A DNA stretch of 39,719 nt from Lachnospiraceae bacterium (GTDB lineage Bacteria; Bacillota; Clostridia; Lachnospirales; Lachnospiraceae): assembly GCA_021771755.1 (NCBI GenBank), contig JAETOL010000022.1, positions 1 to 39,719 on the forward strand, read 5' to 3'. The notes beneath the pieces are model-generated. The model searched no databases. It saw nothing but the letters and a program-made list of their open reading frames with translations, and was not told the origin of the DNA. The translations under genes and the position numbers were made by a program. The number at the start of each line of letters is the position of its first letter. The first letter of the stretch is position 1. Shown here piece by piece: positions 32,875 through 39,719 of the stretch.

Positions 32875-33846
32875 TTATTGCTGATAATAGTCATATATCT
32901 GCCGGCTCAATGCAGAAATCGTATTCTGAGCCGATCCTGCTTCTGACAGATTCTCTGACATAAACACGATCACAAGATCATTGTCCGTGTTGTAAATAAT
33001 GCCTGCATCGTTTTCTACGTCTGCAAGCTCTCCTGTTTTGTTTGCTATGCTGACGCCCTGAGGCATCTGTGCCGGTATCTTGTTTCTTCTCTCCTGAGCT
33101 GCCAGATGGTCGAACATGGCGCAGGCATTTGCATCGCCATCCATCCATCCATCGTATACTTTCTTCAAAAAGCGTCCGCAGTCTGCCGGGGAGGTATAAT
33201 TGTCATCAAATTCATTGCTGTGAAGAAGCAGCCTTCCCATATGCGTATTCGTATATCCGTTTCTGGTACAGTAGTCATTGACCACGTTCATTCCTGCTGT
33301 ACTGTCTCCGTTCCCCAGATATCCTGTCAGGGTATTGGCTGCATCATTGTCACTGACTATAATCATTACATGAAGATTACTGTCTACGCTGTCCTTTCCA
33401 TACTGTGCAGTCAGGCTATCGTAATTCTCATAAACAGCTCCCATAATAAAAAGCTTGATCAGACTTGCCGCCTGCATCCTGTGTTCATTGATACTTCCCT
33501 CGGTATTCTTTTCCAGATTACACACATAGGCTGACCAGCTGCCGTTAGAGGAAGGAAATGGCAGGCTGGATAAAAGAGCGGAGAGTTCTTCATCCGGAAC
33601 TGCATCTGTCCCCTGTCCACTTCCAAATACCCCCTCTCCTGACGGTGCAGACAGCATTCCCTGATTCTCTGAAGCTGCGGTCTCTTCCGGAGGCGGCTCC
33701 GGATGATGATCCGGATCTCCTTCTTCCGTAGACTCTGCTACGCTTCCTCCAAAAACGGAAGACTCTGCTGCATAACAGGGCTGTGTCAGTATCAGGAAAG
33801 ACGAGATTATCAAAATTCCTGCTTTTTTCAGTTTTACATCATGCAT
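32875..33846 (-). CDS. Secreted serine hydrolase, class A beta-lactamase/PBP-like fold
   Basis: A 323-residue exported protein. The signal peptide ends at CYAA (about residue 26), then an acidic Pro-rich linker (40-90) and a penicillin-recognising domain (98-320). Catalytic motifs are all present: S128-LIK, S165-DN and K270-TG. The Omega-loop ExxLN of true class A beta-lactamases is not seen (region reads LLLHSNEFDDNYTSP), so a wall peptidase or esterase role is more likely than drug hydrolysis. It is divergent from an amidase that carries a paralogous but inactive-looking copy of this domain. Confidence 0.9.
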   Translation of the reverse strand: MHDVKLKKAGILIISSFLILTQPCYAAESSVFGGSVAESTEEGDPDHHPEPPPEETAASENQGMLSAPSGEGVFGSGQGTDAVPDEELSALLSSLPFPSSNGSWSAYVCNLEKNTEGSINEHRMQAASLIKLFIMGAVYENYDSLTAQYGKDSVDSNLHVMIIVSDNDAANTLTGYLGNGDSTAGMNVVNDYCTRNGYTNTHMGRLLLHSNEFDDNYTSPADCGRFLKKVYDGWMDGDANACAMFDHLAAQERRNKIPAQMPQGVSIANKTGELADVENDAGIIYNTDNDLVIVFMSENLSEAGSAQNTISALSRQIYDYYQQ

Positions 33847-34111
33847 TTCTTTTTCATTCCTTCCTCAGATAGATTCTGTCTGTTCACTGCCGTAGATATC
33901 TCAGGATAAATGACAGAATTCTATAGCGTTTGATATGTTATTATTATAATTTTATTTCTATAAGCTTGCAAGTATTTTCTTCTTTTCATTTTCTTTATTA
34001 TAGTATATCATATAAGAAACTTATTTTTGTAAGTTTCATTATCTCAAATTTATTTTTCACAGATACGTCGTTGCTGTACACAGTAACGGTCAATTTTTGG
34101 AGGCGATTTTT

Positions 34112-35755
34112 ATGAAAAAATTTTTACAGCTGCTTCTTGTCTGCGGATTGATCCCGGCTCTTGCTGTTCCGGTATCTGCTGCTGAGACAGGTTCACATCA
34201 AAGCGAAGAAGGCCAGGCAATGATCGGACCTTCCATCTCCCATACGGAAAAATCCTCAGGTATGGACTGGGGCGCAGCCAATAATGCAGCCTCTCCAGCT
34301 GCCGGAGATGGAGATTTTACTGTTGTGATTGACCCTGGTCACCAGGGACCTTCCGTAGATATGAGCGCGCCGGAACCTATGGCACCAGGCTCCAGCCAGA
34401 CAAAGCCAAAAGCAACATCCGGTACCCAGGGAAATTTTTCCGGCGTACCTGAATATGAACTGAATCTGCAAGTTTCCGTACTTCTTCAGGAAGAGCTTGT
34501 AAATAGAGGTTATCATGTAGTCATGACCAGAACAGACAACGAAACAGCCATCAGCAACAGCGAACGTGCGATTCTTGCCACTGAACAAAATGCCGATATT
34601 ACCGTGCGGATTCATGCCAACAGCGATGGAAGTTCCTCAGCCTCAGGCGCCTTGACCATGGCTCCTACCTCCGCAAATCAGTATCTTTCTTCTGAAATCA
34701 TAGAAAAAAGTAATACACTTGCTTCCTGCATCATCAGTCATTACTGCACAGCCACCGGACTGGAGAATAGAGGCGTAATCTCCTCTGATAACATGACTGG
34801 CACCAACTGGAGTACCGTTCCTGTTGCAATCCTGGAAATGGGATTTATGAGCAATCAGTTTGACGATCTTTATATTACGAATTCTGCCAACCATCCCATC
34901 ATGGTATCCGGTATCGCAGATGGGATTGACGAATATTTCAGTATTGTAGAACCTCAGACTGCCGGAGAAGGCGAACACCTCAGCGATCTGACTGAACAGC
35001 TGAAAAAAGACTATACGGATAAACTGAAAAAAGAGGGAGAAAACTGGTCTATTGCAGTTATGGATCCTGTAACAGATGATTACAGCACCATACGTGCAGA
35101 TGATTCGATGGAATCTGCCGGTCTTATCAAAACCTTTATTATGGGAGCTGTTTTTGAATATCTGGTTTATCCAGATGCTGCAGAAACGCCCTCTTCTGAT
35201 TATGAAACAGATTTAAAACCTCTTCTGGTCAGAATGATCGCAGATAATGATAACTTCTCTGCGGATGATCTTGTAAAGCTTCTGGGAAATGGGGATTTTG
35301 AAAACGGATCTGCGGTTGTAAATGAATTCTGCAAAAATCATGGATTTTCTTATACCAAAATGGGAACAGAGCTTTTGGAAAAAGATTCTACTGCCAATAA
35401 TTTTACCAGTGCTTCCGACTGCTGTCGGATCCTTACCGAGATTTATAAAGGAAATCTGGTCAATCAAAAAGCATCTGAGGAAATGCTGAATCTTTTAAAA
35501 CAGCAAAATCTGAAAGGCAAAATTCCTTCCGGCCTTCCCAATGGAATCGAAACTGCCAGCAAGACCGGCGAAATGACGGAGGATCAAAATCCTGTGCTGA
35601 TTGAAAATGATATCGCTATTGTTTTGGACAGCAATCGCCCTTATGTGATCTGTATTCTTTCTAACTGTATCAAAAAGAATGAACAGGCACAGAAGACTAT
35701 CAGCCAGATTTCCTCTGATGTATATCAGTATATTTCTTCCTCTGATCATAACTGA
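34112..35755 (+). CDS. N-acetylmuramoyl-L-alanine amidase fused to a pseudo-serine-hydrolase domain
   Basis: A 547-residue secreted protein. Signal peptide cleaves near VSAAE (about residue 24). An Amidase_3 domain (66-275) has all zinc/catalytic residues: H77 (VIDPGHQG), E116 (PEYELN), H168 (VRIHANS) and E242 (AILEMGF). A second domain (305-545) is clearly homologous to the serine hydrolase encoded divergently next door, but the SxxK serine is G337 (AGLIK) and SDN is A377-DN; KTG (484-486) remains. So the amidase should cut MurNAc-L-Ala bonds, while the second domain probably only binds peptide or protein. Start at 34112 follows GGAGG; an in-frame TTG at 34097 overlaps that site. Confidence 0.92.
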   Translation: MKKFLQLLLVCGLIPALAVPVSAAETGSHQSEEGQAMIGPSISHTEKSSGMDWGAANNAASPAAGDGDFTVVIDPGHQGPSVDMSAPEPMAPGSSQTKPKATSGTQGNFSGVPEYELNLQVSVLLQEELVNRGYHVVMTRTDNETAISNSERAILATEQNADITVRIHANSDGSSSASGALTMAPTSANQYLSSEIIEKSNTLASCIISHYCTATGLENRGVISSDNMTGTNWSTVPVAILEMGFMSNQFDDLYITNSANHPIMVSGIADGIDEYFSIVEPQTAGEGEHLSDLTEQLKKDYTDKLKKEGENWSIAVMDPVTDDYSTIRADDSMESAGLIKTFIMGAVFEYLVYPDAAETPSSDYETDLKPLLVRMIADNDNFSADDLVKLLGNGDFENGSAVVNEFCKNHGFSYTKMGTELLEKDSTANNFTSASDCCRILTEIYKGNLVNQKASEEMLNLLKQQNLKGKIPSGLPNGIETASKTGEMTEDQNPVLIENDIAIVLDSNRPYVICILSNCIKKNEQAQKTISQISSDVYQYISSSDHN

Positions 35756-35781
35756 CCTGCCCTATAGAATGTACGACTTGC

Positions 35782-35802
35782 CCGGTGAGTCAAAATCACC
35801 GG
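35782..35802. repeat. Short hairpin after the amidase gene
   Basis: CCGGTGA pairs with TCACCGG around a 7-nt loop, flanked by a direct repeat CTTGCCC. There is no T-run. It precedes the stronger bidirectional terminator, so it may be an auxiliary 3' stem of the amidase mRNA. Confidence 0.5.
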
Positions 35803-35823
35803 CTTGCCCCTAACAATAAAAAT

Positions 35824-35859
35824 AGAGCAGCCTGCGCTACCCATTCCGCAGACTGCTCT
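35824..35859. terminator. Bidirectional terminator between the amidase and yerC genes
   Basis: AGAGCAGCCTGCG pairs with CGCAGACTGCTCT, one mismatch, 10-nt loop. GTTTTTATT follows on the plus strand and ATTTTTATT on the minus strand, so it serves both converging genes. Confidence 0.88.
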
Positions 35860-35863
35860 GTTT

Positions 35864-36187
35864 TTATTTGTTATCTTCTGGTTTCTCCTTCTGAGCTTCC
35901 TTTTCTCTCATTCTGGAGAATACCATCTCATATCCGTCATTTCCATAATTCAGGGATCGGTTCACACGGCTGATTGTTGCTGTTGATGCCCCGGTCTTCT
36001 CAGAAATATCCAGATAAGTACGCTTATCTGTCAACATTTTTGCCACTTCAAATCTCTGTGAAAGAGAAAGAAGTTCGTTGATGGTGCATACATCTTCAAA
36101 AAAAGTGTAACATTCTTCTTTATTTTTCAAACAAAGAATTGCTTCAAAGAGATGATCCACCTCTTCCGTTCTGATTTTTTTACCCAT
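35864..36187 (-). CDS. yerC: YerC/YecD-family TrpR-like regulator
   Basis: A 107-residue DNA-binding protein of the Trp-repressor superfamily. Helices at 8-55 and a helix-turn-helix at about 57-76 (TYLDISEKTGASTATISRVN), then LNYGNDGYEMV, a conserved YerC mark. In Bacillus it sits by pcrA-related or amino-acid genes with no settled target. Here it follows a PHP phosphoesterase gene in the same direction, 96 bp apart. Start follows AAAGGAGC. Confidence 0.92.
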   Translation of the reverse strand: MGKKIRTEEVDHLFEAILCLKNKEECYTFFEDVCTINELLSLSQRFEVAKMLTDKRTYLDISEKTGASTATISRVNRSLNYGNDGYEMVFSRMREKEAQKEKPEDNK

Positions 36188-36283
36188 ATTCTCTGCTCCT
36201 TTAAATCACTGTCATATTATTGCATAAAATATTTTAACACTTTAACCTGTGATAAGCAAGAGGTTTTTCAACGAATTAGCAGA

Positions 36284-37006
36284 TTAAAATCTTTTATTTA
36301 CATATTTTTTCAGCATTTCTACAGAATGATTCAAAACAAGCTCTTCCGGGAAGGAAATTTCTTCCAAAAGCCCTCTTGCCATTTGAAATTCTCCAATAGC
36401 GGCGTCAAAATGTGCATCACTGTCCATCACTACCGGCACTTGATATTCCATACATAATTTCAGCATTTCCAGATCATTTTCTCTGGCATCTCTGCGGAAA
36501 CAGGAAGGCTCCAGTGAATGATTATTCAACTCCAGTATTTTTCCATATTCCTTTGCCCCCTGGACCAGAGCCCGATAGTCTACCTGGTAACGTCCATCAT
36601 CTGGATGTCCAATGATTGTTACATATGGATTTTTCATAACATTCAGATAAGCCTCTGTATTTTCTTCTCTGGTTCCAGGTTTCATACAGGGAATATGAAG
36701 ACTGGCAATGGTGATGTCCATATGTTTCAGTTCTTTTTCTTCCAGATCCACGTGACCTTCTGTATCCAGAATATTTAATTCTGCCCCCATCAGAAGGTGG
36801 ATTCCATACATTTCTCTTGGAACTACTTTCATATTATGAAAATAAAAATTATGACAGGTTCCTGGCATAGCTGGGGCATGTTCCGTGATTCCCAGCAGTT
36901 CCAGTCCTTTGTCTGCTGCCGCTTTTGCCATTTCACGGATCGTGCAGTACGCATGCCCGCTGGCAATGGTATGTGTATGAAGATCAAATAATGCTTTGTA
37001 TTTCAT
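36284..37006 (-). CDS. PHP-domain metal-dependent phosphoesterase (YcdX-like)
   Basis: A 240-residue hydrolase of the polymerase-and-histidinol-phosphatase superfamily. Metal ligands visible: HTH (10-12), the H in GITEHAP, E in MGAELNI, H in ASLHIP, H in IIGHPDD, and DSDAH near the C terminus. YcdX-type enzymes bind three Zn ions and cleave small phosphate esters; the true substrate is unknown. Start at 37006 has GGAGG just upstream; a longer frame to 37093 reaches across the divergent rarA promoter and was rejected. Confidence 0.9.
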   Translation of the reverse strand: MKYKALFDLHTHTIASGHAYCTIREMAKAAADKGLELLGITEHAPAMPGTCHNFYFHNMKVVPREMYGIHLLMGAELNILDTEGHVDLEEKELKHMDITIASLHIPCMKPGTREENTEAYLNVMKNPYVTIIGHPDDGRYQVDYRALVQGAKEYGKILELNNHSLEPSCFRRDARENDLEMLKLCMEYQVPVVMDSDAHFDAAIGEFQMARGLLEEISFPEELVLNHSVEMLKKYVNKRF

Positions 37007-37071
37007 AAAAAGCCTCCGTTCTGTTTCATTATATGTGTTCATTATACCGTATTTTTCTCTTCTGAATCCAG

Positions 37072-37100
37072 TTGAATTTTTTATAAAAATCAAGTATACT
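37072..37100 (+). promoter_or_regulatory. Promoter of rarA
   Basis: TTGAAT (37072-37077) and TATACT (37095-37100) with a 17-bp spacer, about 55 bp before the rarA ATG. It overlaps the upstream region of the divergent PHP gene. Confidence 0.7.
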
Positions 37101-37154
37101 TATTTCTATAGAAAGAACAGATATTCGATTTTTATCAAGAATGGAGCTGAAATC

Positions 37155-38471
37155 ATGGACCTGTTTGAATATGCAAAATCAAAAACTCTGGATCGGGAAT
37201 CCCCTCTCGCTTCCCGTCTCCGTCCAACCACACTGGAAGAAGTCGTTGGGCAGGAACATATTGTAGGCAGAGATAAACTTTTGTACCGGGCGATCAAAGC
37301 CGACAAACTTACCTCTGTCATTTTTTATGGTCCTCCCGGTACTGGCAAGACCACACTTGCCAAAGTCATCGCAAACACGACCAGTGCCACCTTTACCCAG
37401 ATCAACGCTACTTCTGCCGGAAAAAAAGATATGGAAGCCGTTGTAAAAGAAGCACAGGATCATCTGGGTATGTATGGAAAAAAAACAATCCTCTTTATTG
37501 ACGAGATTCATCGCTTCAACAAAGGTCAGCAGGATTATCTTCTCCCCTTTGTAGAAGACGGAACTATCATTCTTATCGGAGCCACGACAGAAAACCCTTA
37601 TTTTGAAGTGAATGGTGCGCTTCTATCCCGTTCTATCATTTTTGAATTAAAAGCATTAAGCAATGAAGATATTCAAAAACTGATCCTACGAGCTGTCAAT
37701 GACTGTGATAGGGGAATGGGTAATTATAATGCTGTCATAGATCAGGAAGCCCTTGAATTTCTTGCAGATATGGCCGGAGGCGATGCCAGAAGTGCTTTAA
37801 ATGCTGTGGAATTAGGGATTCTGACCACCCCAAAAAGTCAAGACGGCAAAATACATCTGACGCTGGAGGTTGCCTCCGAATGTATCCAGAAACGCGTGAT
37901 CCGCTATGATAAAAACGGGGATAATCATTATGATATTATTTCTGCTTTCATTAAAAGTATGAGAGGATCTGATCCGGATGCCGCTGTCTATTACCTGGCA
38001 AAAATGCTTTACGCTGGAGAAGATGTAAAGTTTATCGCGCGCCGTATCATGATCCTTGCTTCAGAAGATATTGGAAATGCAGATCCTCAGGCTCTCTGTG
38101 TAGCTGTCGCAGCTGCCCAGGCCGTAGAGCGTGTAGGCATGCCGGAATCACAGATCATTCTTTCTCAGGCAGCCTCTTATATGGCCTGTGCCCCCAAAAG
38201 CAATTCTGCAGTAAATGCTATTTCTGCTGCCATGGAATCTGTCAGAACTACTCGTACTACCGTTCCTGTGCATCTTCAGGATGCGCATTATGGGGGACAT
38301 GAAAAGCTTGGAAAAGGCATCGGGTACCAATATGCCCACAATTATCCCAATCATTATGTAAATCAGCAATATCTTCCTTCCGAGATTCAGAATCAGCACT
38401 TTTATGAACTCAGTGACATGGGTTATGAAAAAAATTTAAAAGAACATATGAAAAAAATCGGAGCCCTTTAA
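37155..38471 (+). CDS. rarA: Replication-associated recombination ATPase RarA (MgsA)
   Basis: A 438-residue AAA+ ATPase of the clamp-loader clade, acting at stalled replication forks. Motifs: GPPGTGKTTLAKVI (Walker A, about 56-69), ILFIDEIHRF (Walker B), IGATTENPYFEVN (sensor 1), LLSRSIIFEL (Arg finger) and GGDARSALN (sensor 2). The C-terminal tetramerisation part includes YYLAKMLYAGEDVKFIARR and QYAHNYPNHYV. Start at 37155 has GGAG nine bases upstream; the open frame to 36996 runs through the promoter. Single gene ending in a shared terminator. Confidence 0.95.
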   Translation: MDLFEYAKSKTLDRESPLASRLRPTTLEEVVGQEHIVGRDKLLYRAIKADKLTSVIFYGPPGTGKTTLAKVIANTTSATFTQINATSAGKKDMEAVVKEAQDHLGMYGKKTILFIDEIHRFNKGQQDYLLPFVEDGTIILIGATTENPYFEVNGALLSRSIIFELKALSNEDIQKLILRAVNDCDRGMGNYNAVIDQEALEFLADMAGGDARSALNAVELGILTTPKSQDGKIHLTLEVASECIQKRVIRYDKNGDNHYDIISAFIKSMRGSDPDAAVYYLAKMLYAGEDVKFIARRIMILASEDIGNADPQALCVAVAAAQAVERVGMPESQIILSQAASYMACAPKSNSAVNAISAAMESVRTTRTTVPVHLQDAHYGGHEKLGKGIGYQYAHNYPNHYVNQQYLPSEIQNQHFYELSDMGYEKNLKEHMKKIGAL

Positions 38472-38489
38472 AAGGGCCCCGATTTTTTT
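38457..38489. terminator. Terminator overlapping the end of rarA
   Basis: ATCGG-GCCCTTT pairs with AAAGGGC-CCGAT and is followed by TTTTTTT. The rarA stop TAA lies inside the loop. A-rich bases on its left make it usable on the minus strand for the surface-protein gene as well. Confidence 0.85.
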
Positions 38490-38501
38490 GAGATGGAATT
38501 A

Positions 38502-39719
38502 TTATTTATCGTCTTTTCTTCTTCTGAGACGCTGAATAAGTCCGATCATTGCACCACTACCTAATAATCCAGCAAATAATGGCATTGTGTTTGTCATATC
38601 ACCAGTTCTCGGATTGTTTGTCTGTGTCTGAGCCTGGTTCTGGTTTGTATTGGTGTTGTTGTTATTATTGTTGTTATTATTGTTATTGTTGTTGTTTTCC
38701 GGTCTTGTTGTCGGCTGCGGATCAGTCGGCTGATCTGGATTTTCTGGATCTGGAGTCGGCTCTTCTGGATCCGGATTCTCTGGATCTGGAGTTGGCTCTG
38801 GATCCGGAGTCGGTTCTGGATCTGGAGTTGGCTCTGGATCTGTCTCAGCAAGACGAACAGTTACAACTACTGTACCATCCTCAATCGGAAGATCTCCAAC
38901 GATAGCTACAACGTATCCTTCCGGAACGTCTGTCAGAACGCTTGTGTTAACATATGTAGCGTCTGCATCAAGCTGAAGAGCGCTTGTACCAACAACTTCG
39001 CCATCCTCAGTTACATACTGAACAGTAACATCCTGAACGTTTTCAATCTTTCTAACCTGAACTTCTGCTACTGTAGCGCTTCCAAGCCAGATATCTCCAA
39101 CTGTTACAAGTTCATATCCTTCCGGAATGTCTGTCAGAATGCTTGTGTTGAAGTATGTTGCATCTTCAGGAATTGTAATCTGAGAAACTGCAATCTCTGT
39201 TCCGTCTTTTTCATCAACGTAACCGATTACGATATCTTTCTCACGAACTACAGATTTTCTTACTTCTACGTTTACAGTATCGTTGTCGCCAATGTATACG
39301 TCGCCAACCTCGCAAAGCTCATAGCCTGCCGGTACTTCTGTAAGAACGCTTGTGTTGAATGTTGTTGCATCTGCTGCTACTTTGATTGCTTCGATTCCGT
39401 TTTCGAACGGCATCTTTGTCTCTTCGTCAATGTAGCTTACATATACTGTTCTCTCTGTAACAACTTTTCTTACTTCTACGTTTACAGTGTCATTCTCGCC
39501 AATGTATACATCACCTACTGCGCAAAGCTCATAACCTTCCGGTACTGCTGTAAGAACGCTTGTGTTGAACATTGTTGCATCTGCTGCTACTTTGATCTCT
39601 TCAATTCCGTTTTCGAACGGCATCTTTGTCTCTTCGTCAATATAGCTTACATATACTGTTCTCTCTGCTTTTCTTACTTCTACGTTTACTGTGTCGCCTT
39701 CGCCGATATATACATCGCC
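38502..39719 (-). CDS. Repeat-rich cell-surface protein with NPxTG-type sorting signal (5' end missing)
   Basis: The frame is open from the right edge to 38502, giving at least 405 residues; the true start lies beyond the window. It has four to five ~60-70-residue repeats (core ADATxFNTSVLTxVPEGYEL, then VGDVYIGxNDTVNVEVRK), the first ones almost identical. Then come a Pro-Asp/Glu linker (PDPEPTPDPEPTP), a run of 14 Asn, and a sorting signal NNPRTGD, a hydrophobic helix and RLRRRKDDK. This marks a sortase-anchored wall protein, probably an adhesin or stalk. Its N-terminal function is not visible. Confidence 0.9.
   Translation of the reverse strand, partial: GDVYIGEGDTVNVEVRKAERTVYVSYIDEETKMPFENGIEEIKVAADATMFNTSVLTAVPEGYELCAVGDVYIGENDTVNVEVRKVVTERTVYVSYIDEETKMPFENGIEAIKVAADATTFNTSVLTEVPAGYELCEVGDVYIGDNDTVNVEVRKSVVREKDIVIGYVDEKDGTEIAVSQITIPEDATYFNTSILTDIPEGYELVTVGDIWLGSATVAEVQVRKIENVQDVTVQYVTEDGEVVGTSALQLDADATYVNTSVLTDVPEGYVVAIVGDLPIEDGTVVVTVRLAETDPEPTPDPEPTPDPEPTPDPENPDPEEPTPDPENPDQPTDPQPTTRPENNNNNNNNNNNNNNTNTNQNQAQTQTNNPRTGDMTNTMPLFAGLLGSGAMIGLIQRLRRRKDDK
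39230..39719 (-). repeat. Near-identical tandem DNA repeats in the surface-protein gene
   Basis: Blocks around TTCTTACTTCTACGTTTAC recur near 39256, 39466 and 39670, with spacings of about 210 and 204 bp. The two upstream units are nearly identical in DNA; units nearer the C terminus have diverged. The pattern continues past the right edge. Confidence 0.85.

Noticed and set aside
32875-33846. Reading the serine hydrolase as an antibiotic-resistance beta-lactamase
   Set aside because: SxxK, SDN and KTG are present, but the ExxLN Omega-loop needed for class A beta-lactamase deacylation is not seen, and the neighbours are wall enzymes.
38680-38700. The poly-Asn coding run as a simple-sequence repeat prone to slippage
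   Set aside because: It mixes AAC and AAT codons irregularly, so it is not a uniform repeat.
1-39719. CRISPR arrays, tRNA/rRNA genes, prophage or IS transposases
   Set aside because: No short regularly spaced repeats, cloverleaf sequences or transposase/integrase motifs were seen on either strand.

Overview
The window looks like chromosome of a gut Firmicute of the Lachnospiraceae (Blautia / Mediterraneibacter / Ruminococcus gnavus-like). This is an inference. It rests on moderate GC content, strong AGGAGG-type ribosome sites, TTGACA/TATAAT promoters, choline-binding-type cell-wall repeats, meso-diaminopimelate dehydrogenase, DUF5685/DUF1836/DUF1002 proteins and a GH36 alpha-galactosidase with an ATPase-less ABC importer. 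There are no rRNA or tRNA genes, CRISPR arrays, phage modules or transposases. Most genes are on the minus strand.

Layout. (1) 1-5.2 kb: a LysR regulator converges on a GltD-like flavoprotein gene broken by an internal deletion, followed by a PrpR-N/PAS/AAA+ regulator and a GarR-type hydroxyacid dehydrogenase. (2) 5.5-8.8 kb: two secreted NlpC/P60 hydrolases, one with a coiled coil and one with choline-binding repeats; the second has a WalR-type box just downstream of its promoter. (3) 9-16.1 kb: ddh; a three-gene unit (J-domain protein, DUF5685 protein, zinc-ribbon membrane protein); rlmI; a secreted DUF1002 protein; and an XdhC-family factor. (4) 16.2-19.0 kb: a Zn/Cd efflux cassette (HMA protein, P1B ATPase, ArsR/SmtB sensor) with a consensus promoter and a palindromic operator. 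(5) 19.02-19.33 kb: a large imperfect palindrome of about 309 bp with no credible protein. (6) 19.3-24.5 kb: AI-2E-family permease, RlmD-type methyltransferase, small acidic membrane protein and PcrA helicase. (7) 24.7-31.1 kb: an alpha-galactoside operon (binding protein, two permeases, GH36 enzyme) with a divergent AraC regulator. (8) 31.1-35.8 kb: a DUF1836 regulator whose promoter spacer is a perfect palindrome, then a cell-wall group: a four-repeat SH3 protein, an active-looking serine hydrolase, and a divergent amidase fused to a serine-hydrolase domain that has lost its catalytic serine. (9) 35.8-39.7 kb: YerC/TrpR-like regulator, PHP phosphoesterase, RarA, and a repeat-rich NPxTG-type surface protein that runs off the right edge.

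The most notable items are the 309-bp palindrome, the amidase/pseudo-serine-hydrolase fusion beside an intact paralogue, the bacterial enhancer-binding-like regulator without GAFTGA, the DUF5685 protein with two Asp-rich motifs like those of isoprenoid synthases, and the palindrome filling the promoter spacer of the DUF1836 gene. I saw no clear multi-gene defence or otherwise wholly new system. All homology statements come from reading motifs; no database search was run.
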